In this document: positions 48,437 through 61,314 of the stretch, piece by piece | How the letters are laid out: each line of letters begins with the position of its first letter | How positions within the stretch are numbered: position 1 is the first letter of the stretch | NCBI GenBank assembly: GCA_039545315.1 | Contig: BCIM01000009.1 | Location: 310,001-374,000, forward strand | DNA length: 64,000 nt | Direction: 5' to 3' | Origin: Kondoa malvinella | Taxonomy: Eukaryota > Basidiomycota > Agaricostilbomycetes > Agaricostilbales > Kondoaceae | Notes under the pieces: model-generated | The model's input: only the letters and a program-made list of their open reading frames with translations | Told to the model about the DNA's origin: nothing | Databases searched by the model: none | Made by a program: the position numbers and the translations under genes

Positions 48437-51400
48437 ATGTCCTTCGCTTCAAACGGCTTTGGTGACCGCTACAGTGCGGCAGCAGATCACCACGTAAGTA
48501 TCAGTACAGCGAGAGCCTGCATGCGCTGATTGGCGTCCTATCCATCTCGCAGCCCACTCGACCCGTCAGTTTATGCCTTGGCTGTCCATTTTTGAGCAGT
48601 CCCTCAATCCATTGCAATACAGGTAGATAAAGCCAAGGCCGAGTCGGACCTGTCTTTGAATATAAAGAAGGCTACTTCAACCGAGGAGACTGCGCCAAAG
48701 CCAAAGCATGTCCGGAGTACGCAGAACGCTTGAAACACGAGGGCGGAACAGCTCATATAGCCCTATCCTCTTGCACAGAGGCTATCGTATACACCTGGGA
48801 CTATCGCTCCTCTCATTCAATATGGACCGGTCTACGAGTGCTTCCAATTCTGTCAGACGAAGTATCTGCCTTCAAATCGCTGGTCTTTATACACAAAGTA
48901 CTCCAGGACGGTCATCAATCCGTGAGTTTATCATTCAAAGCGAGACATAGCCAGCCGACGTTGTACCAAGTGCCTGAGAGAAGCTCAAGATAACGCAGAT
49001 TGGCTAGAAAGTTGTTCCAGAGCAGTGGGAAGCGAAGGTCAAAGAGGCTATGGTCCGCTCATTCGAGCCTATGTCACTTTACTGCTCGCCAAACTCCGCT
49101 TCCACAAGAATCACCGAGATTTCAACGGTGTGTTCGACTATCAAGAATACGTCACACTTCGAGGCATAGACGATCCGAATGAAGGTTACGAGACTATAAC
49201 GGATCTCATGACGCTGCAAGATCAAATCGACTCTTTCCAGAAACTCATCTTTGCTCATTTCCGCGCAAGCACGAACAACGAATGCCGCATATCTGCTCTT
49301 GTGCCGCAAGTCAAAGAGAGCTATGGTATCTATCGCTTTGTGACCAGCATGCTCCGAGCTATGAACAGACGTGAGCCTCTAGCTTTATATGTTCGCCATT
49401 TGCATTTAATCTAAGTTTGATTCGCAGAGATCGAGGATGGAGGCATTTTAGAGCCGCTACGAAGCCGGTTCGCTTCGCAACATCATAACCTGCGCAGGTT
49501 TTACTACGAATGCTCAAACCTGAAATACCTTACCGCCCTGATCAACGTTCCCAAACTCCCTCAAGACCCGCCTAACCTGACTGATGTCGCACCTGAATAT
49601 GTACCTACGCAAAAGACTGATACTCCAGCACCGAAAGAACCTCCTCGTGCACCTTCGGCCGATATTAATGAGCAAGCTCGCATGCTGAAAGAGTTTGAAG
49701 ACAAAAAGGCCGAACAGACGCGCTTGCAAATTGAGCGTGAAGCTGAACAGAGAAGGAACGCGGAGCAGGCTGCTAGGTCTCAGCGGGAATTTGAAGAGCA
49801 ACAGCGTATGCAAGAAGAGCGAGATCGACAAGCGCAAGAGGACTTGGCGAGACAGCAAGCTATGCAGCAGCAACAGATGCAACAGCAACAATATTCTGGT
49901 AGACAAATGGAGCTCGAGCGGGATATTTTGGCTATGCGAGGCCAGTACGAGCGAGATCAGATGATGCTCGAGCAGTACGATAGGGTACGTCAGAGTCGAA
50001 TACTTTCGGCTTTCGCTGATGCCATTCCTCGATTGTACAGAGAGTCAAAGCCCTCGAAACGGAGCTTGCTGGCATTGGTAACAATATTCAAGCTCAGCTG
50101 AATTCGAAAGACGAGATGCAAAAGTCGCTCATGGACCAAGTCACCCTCTGGCGAAACAAGTATGAGGCGCTTGCCAAGTTATATACCCAGCTTCGAGCAG
50201 AGCATCTCGACCTGCTAGCGAAACAGAAGGCAATCTCGCTGAAAGCCAATTCAGCACAAGAGAGTATCGATAAGATGGAGCGTATGGAGAAGGATATGAA
50301 GAACAAGAACATGGAGCTGGCCGATATGATCAGGGAACGCGACAGGGCTCGCTTTGAGTCTGACCGGATGAAGAGCGTACGTGCCGTTGTTTCATCTATA
50401 CCAGTAGATTCTGAGACCCTTTGTACATATAGAGCCAGAAGGAGGATCTAGAACGCTTGAAGAGAGATCTTCGCTTTGCTGAGGAACGAGCGGAAGATGC
50501 TACCAGAAACAAGAGCTCCGAAGTGTCAGGTCTCCTTGGCAAGTACAATCGCCAGCTCAATGAATTGGAAGAGTCTCTTCGCGTAAGGCAACGCTAAGCA
50601 CTATCAGTCCAGCGCTGATAGCGCAGCTTTGATTACAGTCAAAGCAAATGCAAATCGACGATCTTCTCCTTAAGATCGAAGAGCGCAACGGCGAAGTCGA
50701 GCGCGTTCGACAAGAAAAGGATCAAGAGATCGAAATCATGCAATTCTCGCTCGACGAGACGACGGACCGCCTAGTGAACTCGCATACCGACAAGGGTGAA
50801 GCAGATTCCGCCGTGAATGCTCAGATCGATGCTCTTCTACTAGACCAGCACAATAACCTCAACAAAATTATTGACTCCATCTTGCAAGGCTGTGTGACCA
50901 AGGTCGATGACTCGATGTATGATCTTGAATCCGACATGTCTGTTGGCAACTCGAATGCGACACCTCAATTGTCCCTTTCAGCCATCGAACAAGCACAAAC
51001 TTCCGTTATGGAGTTCTCCTCGGTCTTTTCTGCCTACCTTGCCAACGAAAAGGGCGGCGAGCATGTCCAAGTCATTATGACTGCCAACAGTCTCGCGCAG
51101 GCCGTCACAGAAGTTCTAGGAGACGTCAAGGGCATCACAAGACTGGCGACAGACGATGATGCTGCAGACAAGCTGATCAAGAGGGCCAAAACGCCAGGAG
51201 AAGCTATCGTTCGCTTCCTTCTCTCCCTCCAATCCTCCCGCCTACAAGGATCGTCCCTCTCGACAAAGCGCGAAATTGTCATGAGCCAGAATATGGAGTC
51301 GCGCAACGCCCTTCAGACACTAGCTACCGCTGTTGAGCAGCTTGTGCCCAAATCTTCGATGAAGGCGAACGGCGATATTGGCAACTTGGTCGAACAAGAA

Positions 51401-52202
51401 ATGTCTGCTGCTGCTCGAGCCATTGAAGACGCAACGAACAGGCTACAAGGTCTCATGAACCGACCCAAGGACTCTTCTCGACACTCTTCGATTGACATAC
51501 AAGTTCACGATGCGATTCTACAAGCTGCTATGAGCATCACTGGCGCTATCGGGCGTTTGATTGCCGCTGCGACATCCTCACAGCAGGAGATCGTCGCTCA
51601 AGGCAAAGGATCAAGCTCAGCTCAAGCCTTTTACAAGAAGAACAACAGATGGACAGAAGGTCTCGTCAGTGCCGCACGAGCTGTCGCGTGGGCAACCACG
51701 ACCTTGATTGAAACGGCCGACGGTGTTGTATCCGGTAGTCGATCGCTCGATCAGCTCATCGTCGCTTCGAACGAAGTCGCCGCTGCAACTGCTCAGCTTG
51801 TTCAAGCTTCGCGCGTCAAGTCTTCCTTCATGTCGAAGACACAAGAGAATCTAGAGAGGGCAGCAAGAGCAGTGTCTGATGCCTGCAAAGCACTGGTCAA
51901 GCAGGTCAAGGCCATCACAGCGAAACAGATGCAAAATGACGAGGAGACGCTTGATTATGGCAACATGGCTTGTAAGTGCCGACTAGTCTTTTCCAATTAC
52001 TCAAGCTGACTTTCTTCTGTAGCACACGAATTCAAGACAAGGGAGATGGAGGCTGCTGTAGAAGTCATTAGCGCTGAGAGAAGGTTGACTGATGCTCGTC
52101 GCAAGTTGGCGGAAATGAGAAAGTGAGTGCACAGCCTATCTGTCTGGCATGAAAGCTGACAGATTATATAGGCTTGGCTATGCGAACGATGAGAGCATCT
52201 AA
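48437..52202 (+). CDS. SLA2: SLA2/End4-type endocytic adaptor (HIP1R family)
   Basis: Links clathrin-coated endocytic sites in the plasma membrane to actin. Start MSFASNGFGDRYSAAADH at 48437. The N-terminal ANTH domain binds PIP2 (KHVRKCIVYTWDYRSS, SLVFIHKVLQDGH, YGPLIRAYVTLLLAKLRFH). A Pro-rich linker and a Gln-rich run (QQQQMQQQQ near 49866-49890) lead into a long coiled coil over about 49680-50770. The C-terminal THATCH actin-binding domain occupies about 51000-52200 and ends YGNMASHEFKTREMEAAVEV, RRLTDARRKLAEMRKLGYA, as in Sla2/talin relatives. About ten introns are inferred. The stop is TAA 52200-52202. Order and length match the family. Confidence 0.9.
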
Positions 52203-52343
52203 AGGGACTCTGTATAACCTGTAATATATCACGATGACTGGACGATGTTGTCATGAGACCAGCTCCAGGAGACAAGTAGCGAGCGTGCGCGAAGGCCATT
52301 GACAATAGTACAAGTTGTCTAGACCAGCTAGTTATTACATTTA

Positions 52344-53921
52344 TCATCCAAACAAAGGATCAAGTACTAAATCATAGTTTCCACCTGCACCTCCTGCCTT
52401 CTTGTCCGCAAGTCGAGTAGGCGCAGAAGGACTGGCATAGGGTTTCGACTTCCTGTGCGATAAATAGAAGCTATCAGTACGAAATTGAGAAGCTAATCCC
52501 ATACGCACTTTTCGCCCGCTGCTTGACTTGGGAAACTTTGGAATGCTTCAGGATGCTTAGGAAGTGGCGATTCACTATCATACACTTTAGGGGGCGATCA
52601 TACGAGTAGGCGCACAGACCGACGTGAACCAATCATGCCCGAAACCCTCTTGAGCCGTTATCCTCTGACTTGGATCGTAGCATAGTAATTTGTTCATCAG
52701 GTCTAGTCCAGCTTCTGTTGTATGTCTGAAGCGTTGGCGTAGTAGCGACGTGCTGCTTCACATCAGTAAACGAAAAGCATTTGTGACAGGAAATGGCGAA
52801 CGCAGGCACAGCACTCAAATTGAAGCTCTTCGCATTAGGTAGCTTATCGAACCCGGGCCAGTTCTCTTGTGTAGGTCGTCCGAGTAGTTTAAAGATCTTG
52901 TTGACTTGGTCTATCTCGCCTTTGCCAGGTACGAGAGGTTCTTTGAGAATGAGTTCGCACATGATACAACCTATGGACCAGATATCGACTGCTGTACTGT
53001 ATTCTGTTGCGCCTAGTAAGAGTTCTGGTGCTCTGTAAGACCGCACACACGTACATCAGAATAATCTGATAACGAGTAGTTGCGACCTACCGATACCACA
53101 ACGTCACTACCAGCTGAGTCATATCGCCCAGCGGATCTCCATACGTCCTTGCCAAACCGAAATCCGCAACTTTGATTTGCCCCCGATTGTTCATCAACAG
53201 GTTTGACGTCTTTAAATCTCGATGAACGATCCAATTATCGTGACAATACCCAATAGCCGAAAGCAATTGTTTGAGCAAAGTCTTGATTTCGCTTGCTAAG
53301 AAAGGTTGTGGCATGACGTGCAAAAGGGTTTTGAGATCATGTTCTATGAAATCGAAAACGAGAAAGACTCTGCCTTGAACTTGTCAGCACTGCGACGGAA
53401 AGAAGGAAGATTGGAGCGCACTGAGTTAGAGTATCACCTACGACTATTTCCCTGCATTTGACTATGTTTTCGTGAGCGGAGGAGGCCATTAATGTTCGAA
53501 TCTCGCGCAGTGAAGTGATAGGGAACCCGTTCGTTTCTTGTTGCATTTTGAGCTTCTTTAATGCCACTCTGTTCTCACCTCTGTCAACACATATCTGCAA
53601 TGTAAGAGAGAGGCGAATGCACATTTCACCAGTTTCCTTGTCTCTAGCTCTCGACACGACGCCATAACTCCCCTCTTCAATATGGTTCAAGCGTTCATAG
53701 CAATAAACACTTCTGCATCCATGCAACCCTGCCAAATAATGTAAATTTCTGCTGTTGTTGTTTGACGATTTGATCGCAGTCAATTTGGAGGCAGCTCGTT
53801 CTGAAGTCTGTTTGAGCTTTTTAGCCCTCTTGCGTTCCTTTTCAAGTCGCTCTTCTTCTGCTGCGGCTAGTGCAGTCTCGTCTGTTTCCCATTTCGACCG
53901 TTTCCGAGGTGGTTCGCTCAT
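52344..53921 (-). CDS. CDK11-type (PITSLRE) cyclin-dependent kinase
   Basis: Ser/Thr kinase of the CDC2-related PITSLRE group, linked to transcription and RNA processing. The N-terminus is short and basic ([25 protein letters not shown]). The Gly loop reads [12 protein letters not shown], the catalytic Lys lies in [10 protein letters not shown], and the C-helix motif is literally [24 protein letters not shown] and the T-loop end [14 protein letters not shown] are intact, so it should be active. The tail is basic and ends [14 protein letters not shown]. Six or so introns are inferred; the one near 53044-53087 joins WYR to APELL. The stop is TGA 52346-52344. Tandem with U1A, whose 3' end lies 84 bp upstream of this start codon. 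Confidence 0.9.
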
Positions 53922-54005
53922 CGTTCATGGGCAAGCTGAAGTAAAACATGCAAAGTAATACATTGGAGCATAGCACTAGCACTCCTGTCTCTCTCCCTCT
54001 GGAAT

Positions 54006-55196
54006 CTACTTCTTTGCGAAAGTGATCTGTGCCCAGCTTGCATTAGTACATTGAAAGCAATGGATGTCAGCAGGAATAAGCACCTTGATCTTCATATCTT
54101 GAATCTTGGTATTGTGCAAAGCATCCCTCGCAGTGGACGAAGCATTCTCGTCCTCATACTCGACGAACGCAATATTCTTCCTTCCCGGAATCGTACGCAC
54201 TTCATTCATCGACGGGTATCTGCACCCTGCTTTAGCCTTTCCCGTCACAATGATGTATTGGAAAACGTACTGCCTGAACAAAGCTTCCAATGCTTCTTTC
54301 GTAATGGAATCTGGTAAATTCTGAATAAACAAAATCTTGTTGGGCGGCAAGTATTCGTCTGGCATTTGCAATATTTTCCTGTTGGGCGCAAGAGGTGCAG
54401 CTGCTGCAGGTGTTTGGCCTAATGCAGCGGCTTCTGCTTGTGCTGTCAAATCTACGACATCGATACATGTTCCAGAGAACAAGCTGATATTGAGACTGAC
54501 CTTTCTTTGCTGCAATCTTCTTTGTGAGCTCTTTCTTGCGCAGAGGGTTGTTGCCTCTCGAAATACCTGTAGGTCATATGGTCATTACATACCAATACAG
54601 GTAAGCAAAGACCTTGACCCACGTTTCCTTTGCAGCCTTTCCTCTTTATGCGCCTCTAGCTCATCAGGCGTCTTTCTCTTGACCACAGCATCCGCTCTAG
54701 TTTTCGCAAAACTCAATTGCTAACCACAACCACGCCCTTAACAACCACATCACAAGTCAAAGGGAGAAGGGACACATACCATAGCTTTTCCATACAAAGG
54801 AAACTTCTGAGCGTCCTTGATGGCTTTCGCAGCTGATTCTTTCGTGTCCATAGCTACGAACGCTTGACCTCTCATTCGAACATTGGCATGCGCTACTACA
54901 TCTAGGACTGGTCCGAAATTGCGAAATAGATTTCGGAGCGTTTGTTTCAACACTGTGTGCCCGCGCATCAGCTTGTCAGCGAGTAGCATAGGCCTGGGTA
55001 TGTAGAGTTGGAATATACCTTTGGTCTTTACTCGCTCGTTTATATTCTGCACATAGATGGTTTCAGAGGCTGGCATTTCGTGAGGCAGAGGTGCTTCAGT
55101 CTCTGCTTTGACTTCTGTTGCTGCATCTGCAGGCGGAGGAGGAGGCGGTGGCAGGGCTGTAGTAGTAGCAGGCACAGGTGTAGGATCCACTTCCAT
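54006..55196 (-). CDS. U1 snRNP protein A / U2B''-type RNA-binding protein
   Basis: Binds U1 (or U2) snRNA stem-loops in the spliceosome. The start MEVDPTPVPATTTALPPPPP gives an Ala/Pro-rich leader. The first RRM has RNP2 in ETIYVQNINERV and RNP1 in RMRGQAFVAM, the latter being diagnostic of the U1A/U2B'' group. A linker with KRKTPDELEAHKEERLQRK and KKIAAKKAQAEAAA follows. The second RRM has PNKILFIQNLP and NIAFVEYED, and the protein ends MKIKITFAKK at TAG 54008-54006. Five introns are inferred. Fungi often have one protein for both U1 and U2 roles, so U1A versus U2B'' is left open. Confidence 0.9.
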
Positions 55197-55393
55197 ATTT
55201 TGAGCGATTGACGGTTTGGAGTCGACCTCGAGATGCAATTCGAATAGTCGAACATAGCAAACGAGAAAAAGGGTCGTAATAAGGAAAGCTATGTACAATA
55301 ACGCCATATACGAATCATAACGCCATTTACGAGATCCTAGACGTAGACGTATCCATGCATAACCACCAACCACCGCTTCAATCCATACTAAGC

Positions 55394-56272
55394 CTAGCAC
55401 ACAACACACTTGCTGCTTTTCTTCTCCTTGCGCGGTTGAGGATTAAGGACGGCTCGAATAGCTTCATCAAATACGCTCTTCAACCCCTTTTGCGTTAGAG
55501 CGGAACATTCCAAATATCTGTCAATCAAACAAAGTTCAGCGTAAGTCTCAAAAGACTAAGCAGAAGCAAGACTGACCTGACGGCCCCTACTTCTTTCGCC
55601 AACTGAACCGCTTCACTATACTGAATAGGCATCATCCTTCGATCCCTTAATTTCGCTATCGTTTCCTGATCTTCCCTCAAATCCAATTTGGTGCCAACCA
55701 GCAGAATAGGGATATTAGGCGCATGGTGATTGATCTCCGGTAGCCACTGTCGCAGGAATTACTCCCCCATCAATATTTATACTGAAGAACGAGTATCGCA
55801 AGCAGACCTTTCCTTTAACATTTTCAAACGAAGGTGGAGAAACGAGGGAAAAGCAAATGAGGAAAACGTCCGTTTGAGGGTAAGACAAAGGTCGAAGTCG
55901 GTCGTAATCTTCTTGTCCTGCAGTATCCCAAAGACCGAGGTTGATCGGTTTCCCATCCACCATTAGGTTGGCTGAATAATTGTCAAATACTGTTGGGATG
56001 TATTCGCCCTAGAAGACTGTGTGAGTCGATGATGATCAGGCAGGTATGCAATAAGCACGGACGGGAAAGGCATTCTACAATGGCGAATTAGCGTCAGATA
56101 AGGTTTTCACGCGAGCATAGAGCAAGCTTACGGTCGTATAACTGATCAGTAGACATGTCTGTACATGTCAAGTTTCGCCAATCAGCATTGAAGCTGATAG
56201 CGTTCCGACTACACATACCTTGCCTACAGCACCGTCACCGACTACGACTAGTTTGATAGCAGACATGCTCAT
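55394..56272 (-). CDS. RAC1: Rac-type Rho GTPase
   Basis: Small GTPase that controls actin, polar growth and NADPH oxidase in filamentous fungi. The P-loop GDGAVGKT, effector loop with [16 protein letters not shown], switch [25 protein letters not shown] and [17 protein letters not shown] are all present. The pattern [23 protein letters not shown] favours Rac over Cdc42. The C-terminus is basic (PRKEKKSSK) and ends in the CaaX box CVVC; a terminal Cys is unusual where Rac normally has Leu. Two ATGs in frame (56272 and 56266) could start it; I took the first. About five introns are inferred. The stop is TAG 55396-55394. Confidence 0.92.
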
Positions 56273-57539
56273 GTTGATATAGAGTATGGCAGGGGGAGAC
56301 TGTGGGAGGCAGAAAGGGAGAGGAAAGCTTGTATTTCTAGGCGAACTTGCTTCAACTTGCGAAATTGACTAGTCTCTGTTGTGTAGTACTCGGTGTTACT
56401 GCTACACAGCTCTTGCTTGTATGTATTGCTTCAAAGGCAGGCAATGTCTTTGCGTCGGGAGGATAACCGATTCGAGCGACGCGTGTCAAGGCAAGAAAAG
56501 GGCAAACGATAATTGGCAGAGGTGCTGCAGGCGCTTGTGCTTGATGGACTGCCGCAGAGCTGCAAGGACACTTGAAGGACTTGTTTTCTGAGCTCTTGGC
56601 CGTTTTTGACGTCGAACTTCTCTCTTTTCTTGAATCGCGAGAAGGTCTGGCAAGTGGATCCGAGCGCGAAGCTCTCCTCTTGTCTCGGTCTCCTGTATGG
56701 AGTAATACTCACTCTGACATTCTTAGCGGAGCCTGCTGCGCCCGATATCTCGCTGATTGGAACGCGTGACTTTATACAAAGCTCTTGGCTTGTTATCATC
56801 TCTCTTCCTTCTGTCTCCTTACACTACATCTCGCTGCAGCTCTCGTCTATCGTATGTTGTCTTGTTATTTCTCCGCTGGTCTCGTAGAGGTGAAGAATTC
56901 GCTTCATGTCCTTCGTTGAGTCTTCTCTGGCGGTTCACACTTGCTGCGCACTCGCTATGTTTGCGCTGCTGCGCCTGAGTTGCCATCGAGACGCAAGCCT
57001 TGCATCCTGTGTTGTTTGCTGCCATCAGAAGCCGCAAGGAGGTCATGAACGTATGCTCTTGGTAGGACCGTTAACACGATACTCGCAACTCAGACTGCAT
57101 CAATCGACTCTATGCTTGCAGAAGAGATTGTCCTCGAGCAAGTATTCGATCCTGTTCATCTAATACACCTCGCGACTCTTCTGGCTTCTGAGCCTCACAA
57201 GCGCAATCCTAGCCCGCGCGCCATGTGCCATCATATTCTCCCTTGGCTTTCAGCACATTCTGCAGATTGCTCTTTCCCCTTGGCAATTTTATGCCACAGC
57301 AGCAACCCAGCAGCCCCGCTGAGCCGTTCTACATTGCCATCGACATTGAGCCATCTAGAATCGCAGTCGAGCAGTCTATACGCCAATCAGACTCGCGTGA
57401 CAAGGCCAACAAGAGACGGCTTACTGTCAAATTCTGTTCCCGCTTGTAGCTACCACACTACTTTGCCTCGCTTGTCCAAACAATCGACATCCTCATCCAT
57501 CACACAGTCCAAACTATCATCCATTGGTTCGAGGGTCCT
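56273..57539. other. 1.27-kb intergenic region, no confident gene
   Basis: Between the RAC1 start and the 3' end of the acyltransferase gene. The plus strand carries a 171-codon frame at 57112-57627 and another at 57225-57449; both are Ser-rich, have no recognisable motif, and the longer overlaps the acyltransferase 3' exon on the opposite strand. The right side near 56280-56400 should be the RAC1 promoter. A small plus-strand gene cannot be excluded. Confidence 0.3.
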
Positions 57540-59123
57540 TCAATACCCAAGCAAAGTCCCAAATCCCTTGAAGACGCATAAACAGACGAAAGCGCCAGGT
57601 AACATCAAAGCGAAAAGCTTGACTTGATCCCAAGCTTGCAATTCCAGTCTGAGGCGAACGGCTTCTCGTTTCGACGCGTTGTTAGCACCTGAGAATGAGC
57701 CGGTCGCGTACTGCTCAAGGTTAGCGGGTACAAGGAGCGAAAAAAGAAGAGACGAACGAAATGATCTAGTAGCGCATCTTTTTCTCGCCAGCGATTCAGT
57801 AGCCATGCGCTGAATTCTGCTTTTTCTTCAGGTGTAGACTCGGTAGGCGGTGTGCTGGACGTTGACGCTATCATGCCTCTTCAGCTCGATGCCACGAAGC
57901 AAACCTGACAAGTACCAACCTGACACAGCCCCAATAGGAACATCCTTCACTGGTAATGAGCGATAATGTAGATGTATACCCGGCGGCGGTTCGTTCCTTC
58001 CAAAGGTAGAGAAGAGCTGTAGGTCACTCTACCAAATTAGTCTACTGGTAGACTTATCCGAGACGGTTGCCTACCGTATAGTACTCCTGTGCATGACCTC
58101 TAGCCGGTACACCCTCGTACCCAATAGTCAAGTCGACCAATTCCAGGCTGGGCAATCGAGGCGATAAAGCGCGAAGGCAGAATTGCAAGCCCGTCGAGCG
58201 AGGGAGGAGGCAGTTCTTGAGGCCCTCCTGTTTCACATCCGAATTCTAAGGTGCTCTAAGCACCAGAAGCCGGATGACTCACAATCCCAGTCTTTTCTGC
58301 GTACTTTGCGGATTTGCCTCGTTCATTCGCGCTATGTACTGTGCCTTCCGGGACTGTACTCGACTCATACACTTAGCTCATAGTAAGCAGAGTATATAGA
58401 TCGCGTACAGATGAGCAAGGTAAGCGGGTCGCCCGACCTCTCAAGTCTGGTGCCCATTTTCGCTAATGTCTTGCCGAGCACTTTCTGGTCTGCGACCCAA
58501 GAACGAGCGAGGAACTGTACATACACGTCATTGTGAATCCCGAAACGAGATTTGAGACGAGAAGACGTACTACGAAGCGAAACAATTGCATGGCAGGACC
58601 GACAATCGGTGCCCAGCGCAGAGAATCTTTGAGGATGATGATGATGCTGTTTGGTATTTCCGCTAGGTACAGCAAAGACCAGATGTAAGCCCAATCCGTA
58701 TAGATTTGATGATTCGACATCAAGACTGTGCAACAACATCAATCCCTTATCGCCCATGCGAAGCAGACTACATAGCGCACCACTATGTTGCGGCAGATGC
58801 AGCCATTGACCTTCACCTCCATCGAACGTAACGAGTCCTTCGGCTCTTACATCTTCGTCCGCAGTCAAAAGAACCGTCGTAGGCGCAAAGTGCTGAGTGA
58901 TCCAAACGAGCAGATAGCCATATTGAGCTTTCGTGAGATCAATGAAAGGCCAATACAACTTTCTCCGTGTCCAAGGGATGATGGCTAAGGGAGAAGCGAG
59001 CAATTGGGTCGTGTGCATGCAGATCATAGCGCTCAGAAACACAGCACAGAAGCGCAAAGTAGACCATATTGGCATAGGAGGTCGTTCTGACAGTGGCAGC
59101 ATCGCTGTTGGCTGCTTACTCAT
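57540..59123 (-). CDS. LPAT-family lysophospholipid acyltransferase (Cst26/LCLAT1 type)
   Basis: ER membrane enzyme that puts acyl chains on lysophospholipids; yeast Cst26/Psi1 and animal LCLAT1 set stearate on phosphatidylinositol. Start MSKQPTAMLPLSERPPMPIW at 59123. A first membrane segment (LRFCAVFLSAMICMHTTQLL) and the catalytic motif NHQIYTDWAYIWSLLYLAEI (NHx4D) are followed by ILKDSLRWAPIVGPAMQLF, as in this branch. The C-terminal part has WLLNRWREKDALLDHF and a last hydrophobic segment (LFALMLPGAFVCLCVF), ending GTLLGY at TGA 57542-57540. Five or six introns are inferred. A His-to-Asp spacing of five (HQIYTD) matches HX4D. The acyl acceptor is inferred, not shown. Confidence 0.8.
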
Positions 59124-59291
59124 GAGAGGTCTAAGAAAAAATTAAGGCCTTGCTAACAATAGTCAAAAGTGATCGGGCGGCCGACAGATGGACGCGCAAG
59201 TGGACATGCATTACGCTTTGCAGGCTCATGATACAGGTAGTACACTCTCTCTCTTCAGACGATTCCAGTCGGTGTAGGTTCTGCGAAACAA

Positions 59292-61314
59292 TCAGCTAAC
59301 ACTTTCAAGCATGGAACAGGACTGACTATATAATACAGTTGTAACGAACTACAAGGCATCAGCATCAAAGATGACAAAGGGGTAAGAGAACACACCTTCT
59401 TCCTATACCTCTTGGTAATACCCACGCTCAACAAGCCTTTGGTAATAGGACTTGCGGCCAAATGATCAATAACACTGTGATCCGGTTTGGGCAATAGGGA
59501 ATTGTCATCCCCACTCCCTTGCGCGACCAACACGATAGAGTTCAACACCCCACGTTGCAGCTGCGCAGGTAAAGAAGGTGGAATAGCAGGATGAGCCAAA
59601 TTCGGATGGCTAGGTGTAATGTTTGGATGCTGGATCGGTTCAGGTGGCAGACCGCGTTCGATGAGTTTCCGATTATGCTCATCTTGAGCTTCGTACGCTG
59701 CTTCTTCTGCTTCTTGCATTTCACCAAAGGAAATGAGTTCTTCTGGGATGGTCGTCGTCCATCGCTGTTCGAGCAGTTCCTGCCAGTAGTCTTCTTCGTC
59801 GATGTGCTGTTCTGCAGCTTGTTGTTGCGCTGCGTTGACGCTCGCCGTGCCAGGTACAGATACTTGCAGATAGTTGATCAAATTGCCTGGATTCTACATC
59901 AGCTTTGCTCAACGATGCACCGTTGTACTGACCGTCCTGATCAGTAGCACTAGGTAGATTCCTGCTCGTCTTCCATTGCTTATCCACGATGAACTTGAGC
60001 CTATGCGGCCCAGGCGGTAAATTGACAAGCGCAGAGAAATCCGTCTGACTCCTGCCATGACGAATCAGTCTCTTCTCTCCTTCCTCCCTAAGCTCGGACT
60101 TACTTTTTCTTCCTCAACTCAATCTTTGTAGTCCAACCTTTGGCAAAAGTACCCGTGACATAGACTTTCTGCGGCATTCCATCTCCTGATTCTGGACCTC
60201 CTTCTTTACCTACGCCTTCACCAGGTGTCCAAGTCAACAATGTAGGAATCCCATCTGGCCCAGCACCTAAATCTACCGTAGCTGCTTTGGCTGCTTCTAC
60301 TGCTAAAGGATTGTTTGCTAGACTACCTGTCAAGACGGCCAAAGGTGCAGCAGCTGGTAATGGGATAGAGGGAGATGAAGCCACTGAAGATGGAGAAGAT
60401 GGTAATTGGGCACCATCGATCGGAGCGAGGATTGATCCTGAAAGTTCTGTTGTGGATAGACTTGGCGAAGCGACTGGTGTTCCTGTTGCGCTACCGATGG
60501 GCGAGCCGACTATTAGGGAAGTTGTTGGGCCTGCTGCGGTACCGAGAGATGATTGATTGATCGAAGAAGGAACTTCTGGTGCGACTACCGTGGTGTGAGG
60601 TAGACTTGAAGGCGGGAGGATGGATTCTAGTTGACTTGCGAGACTTGCTGAAGTGATCTGTGATGACGGCGCATGACTGAAATTGCGCGGGAGAGGGATA
60701 GGATCGGGAGAATGAGCCAGTCGACCTGGCGAGTGTTCACTTGATCTGTCTTTGATGACGGTTTCGAGGACAGGAGGAATGACGTTTGTAGCTACTACGC
60801 TGAGCGACTCGGCATGTCGAAGTGAAGGCGTAAGGCGAGCGCCATCGTCTATCTCGTTGCCCTTATCATTTTCGCCTTGCAAGTCTTGAGCATTTCCACC
60901 GAGGTAAATATCGCTATCGTCAGGAGAGAAGGGTATATTTGATCTCGAGGATAAGAAGTAAGGCGATTCCGAAGACGGCACGCTAGCTGTTGGCGTAGAA
61001 GGTTCGCCATACTGCGCAGAAGCGACAGGTCTGTTCGAGGTCGCAACTGTCGGTTTCGACTTGTGCTTGACGTTCGTTGGGCTGATCTGATGCCCAGAAT
61101 GTGCAGCTGTGCTACTCGAAACAGTAGCCGACGAGGCAGAAGGCGTAAAAGCCAAAGATGCATTCAAGTCTGGCAATTCGATGGACTTTCTTCGTTTGCC
61201 TTTGCCATTGTAGTTTGCTGATGTGACTGTTGCTGTAGATGATGCTGATAGGGAGCTGCGTAAGGGAGGACGCCTGTTGTTTGCGCCGCCCTCTGACGAA
61301 TTCGAGTTTCCCAT
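59292..61314 (-). CDS. SNF1/AMPK complex beta subunit (Gal83/Sip type)
   Basis: Scaffold and targeting subunit of the SNF1 kinase that responds to low glucose. The start MGNSNSSEGG (ATG 61314) has Gly2 and Ser residues as in N-myristoylated AMPK beta. A Ser/Pro-rich disordered region of about 360 residues follows. The glycogen-binding-like CBM48 starts at KVYVTGTFAKGWTTKIELRKK and continues over an intron into FSALVNLPPGPHRLKFIVD. The C-terminal ASC domain has LPKPDHSVIDHLAASPI and VGITKRYRKK; removing an intron of about 50 nt adds FVTTVLYSQ and the end at TGA 59294-59292. That last join restores the family's VTTVLY block and so supports the model. Head-to-head with the F-box gene, 294 bp apart. 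Confidence 0.88.

Noticed and set aside
49860..49895. CAG-type repeat as a mobile or simple-repeat feature
   Set aside because: It codes a Gln-rich linker inside SLA2, common in this family.
54750..55409. Minus-strand frame upstream of U1A with a strong hydrophobic segment
   Set aside because: The part before ATG 55196 covers the short gap to RAC1 and overlaps the RAC1 last exon. U1A has a good start at 55196 without it.
57112..57627. 171-codon plus-strand frame
   Set aside because: Low-complexity Ser/Thr/Pro composition, no motif, and its end overlaps the well-supported last exon of the acyltransferase on the other strand.
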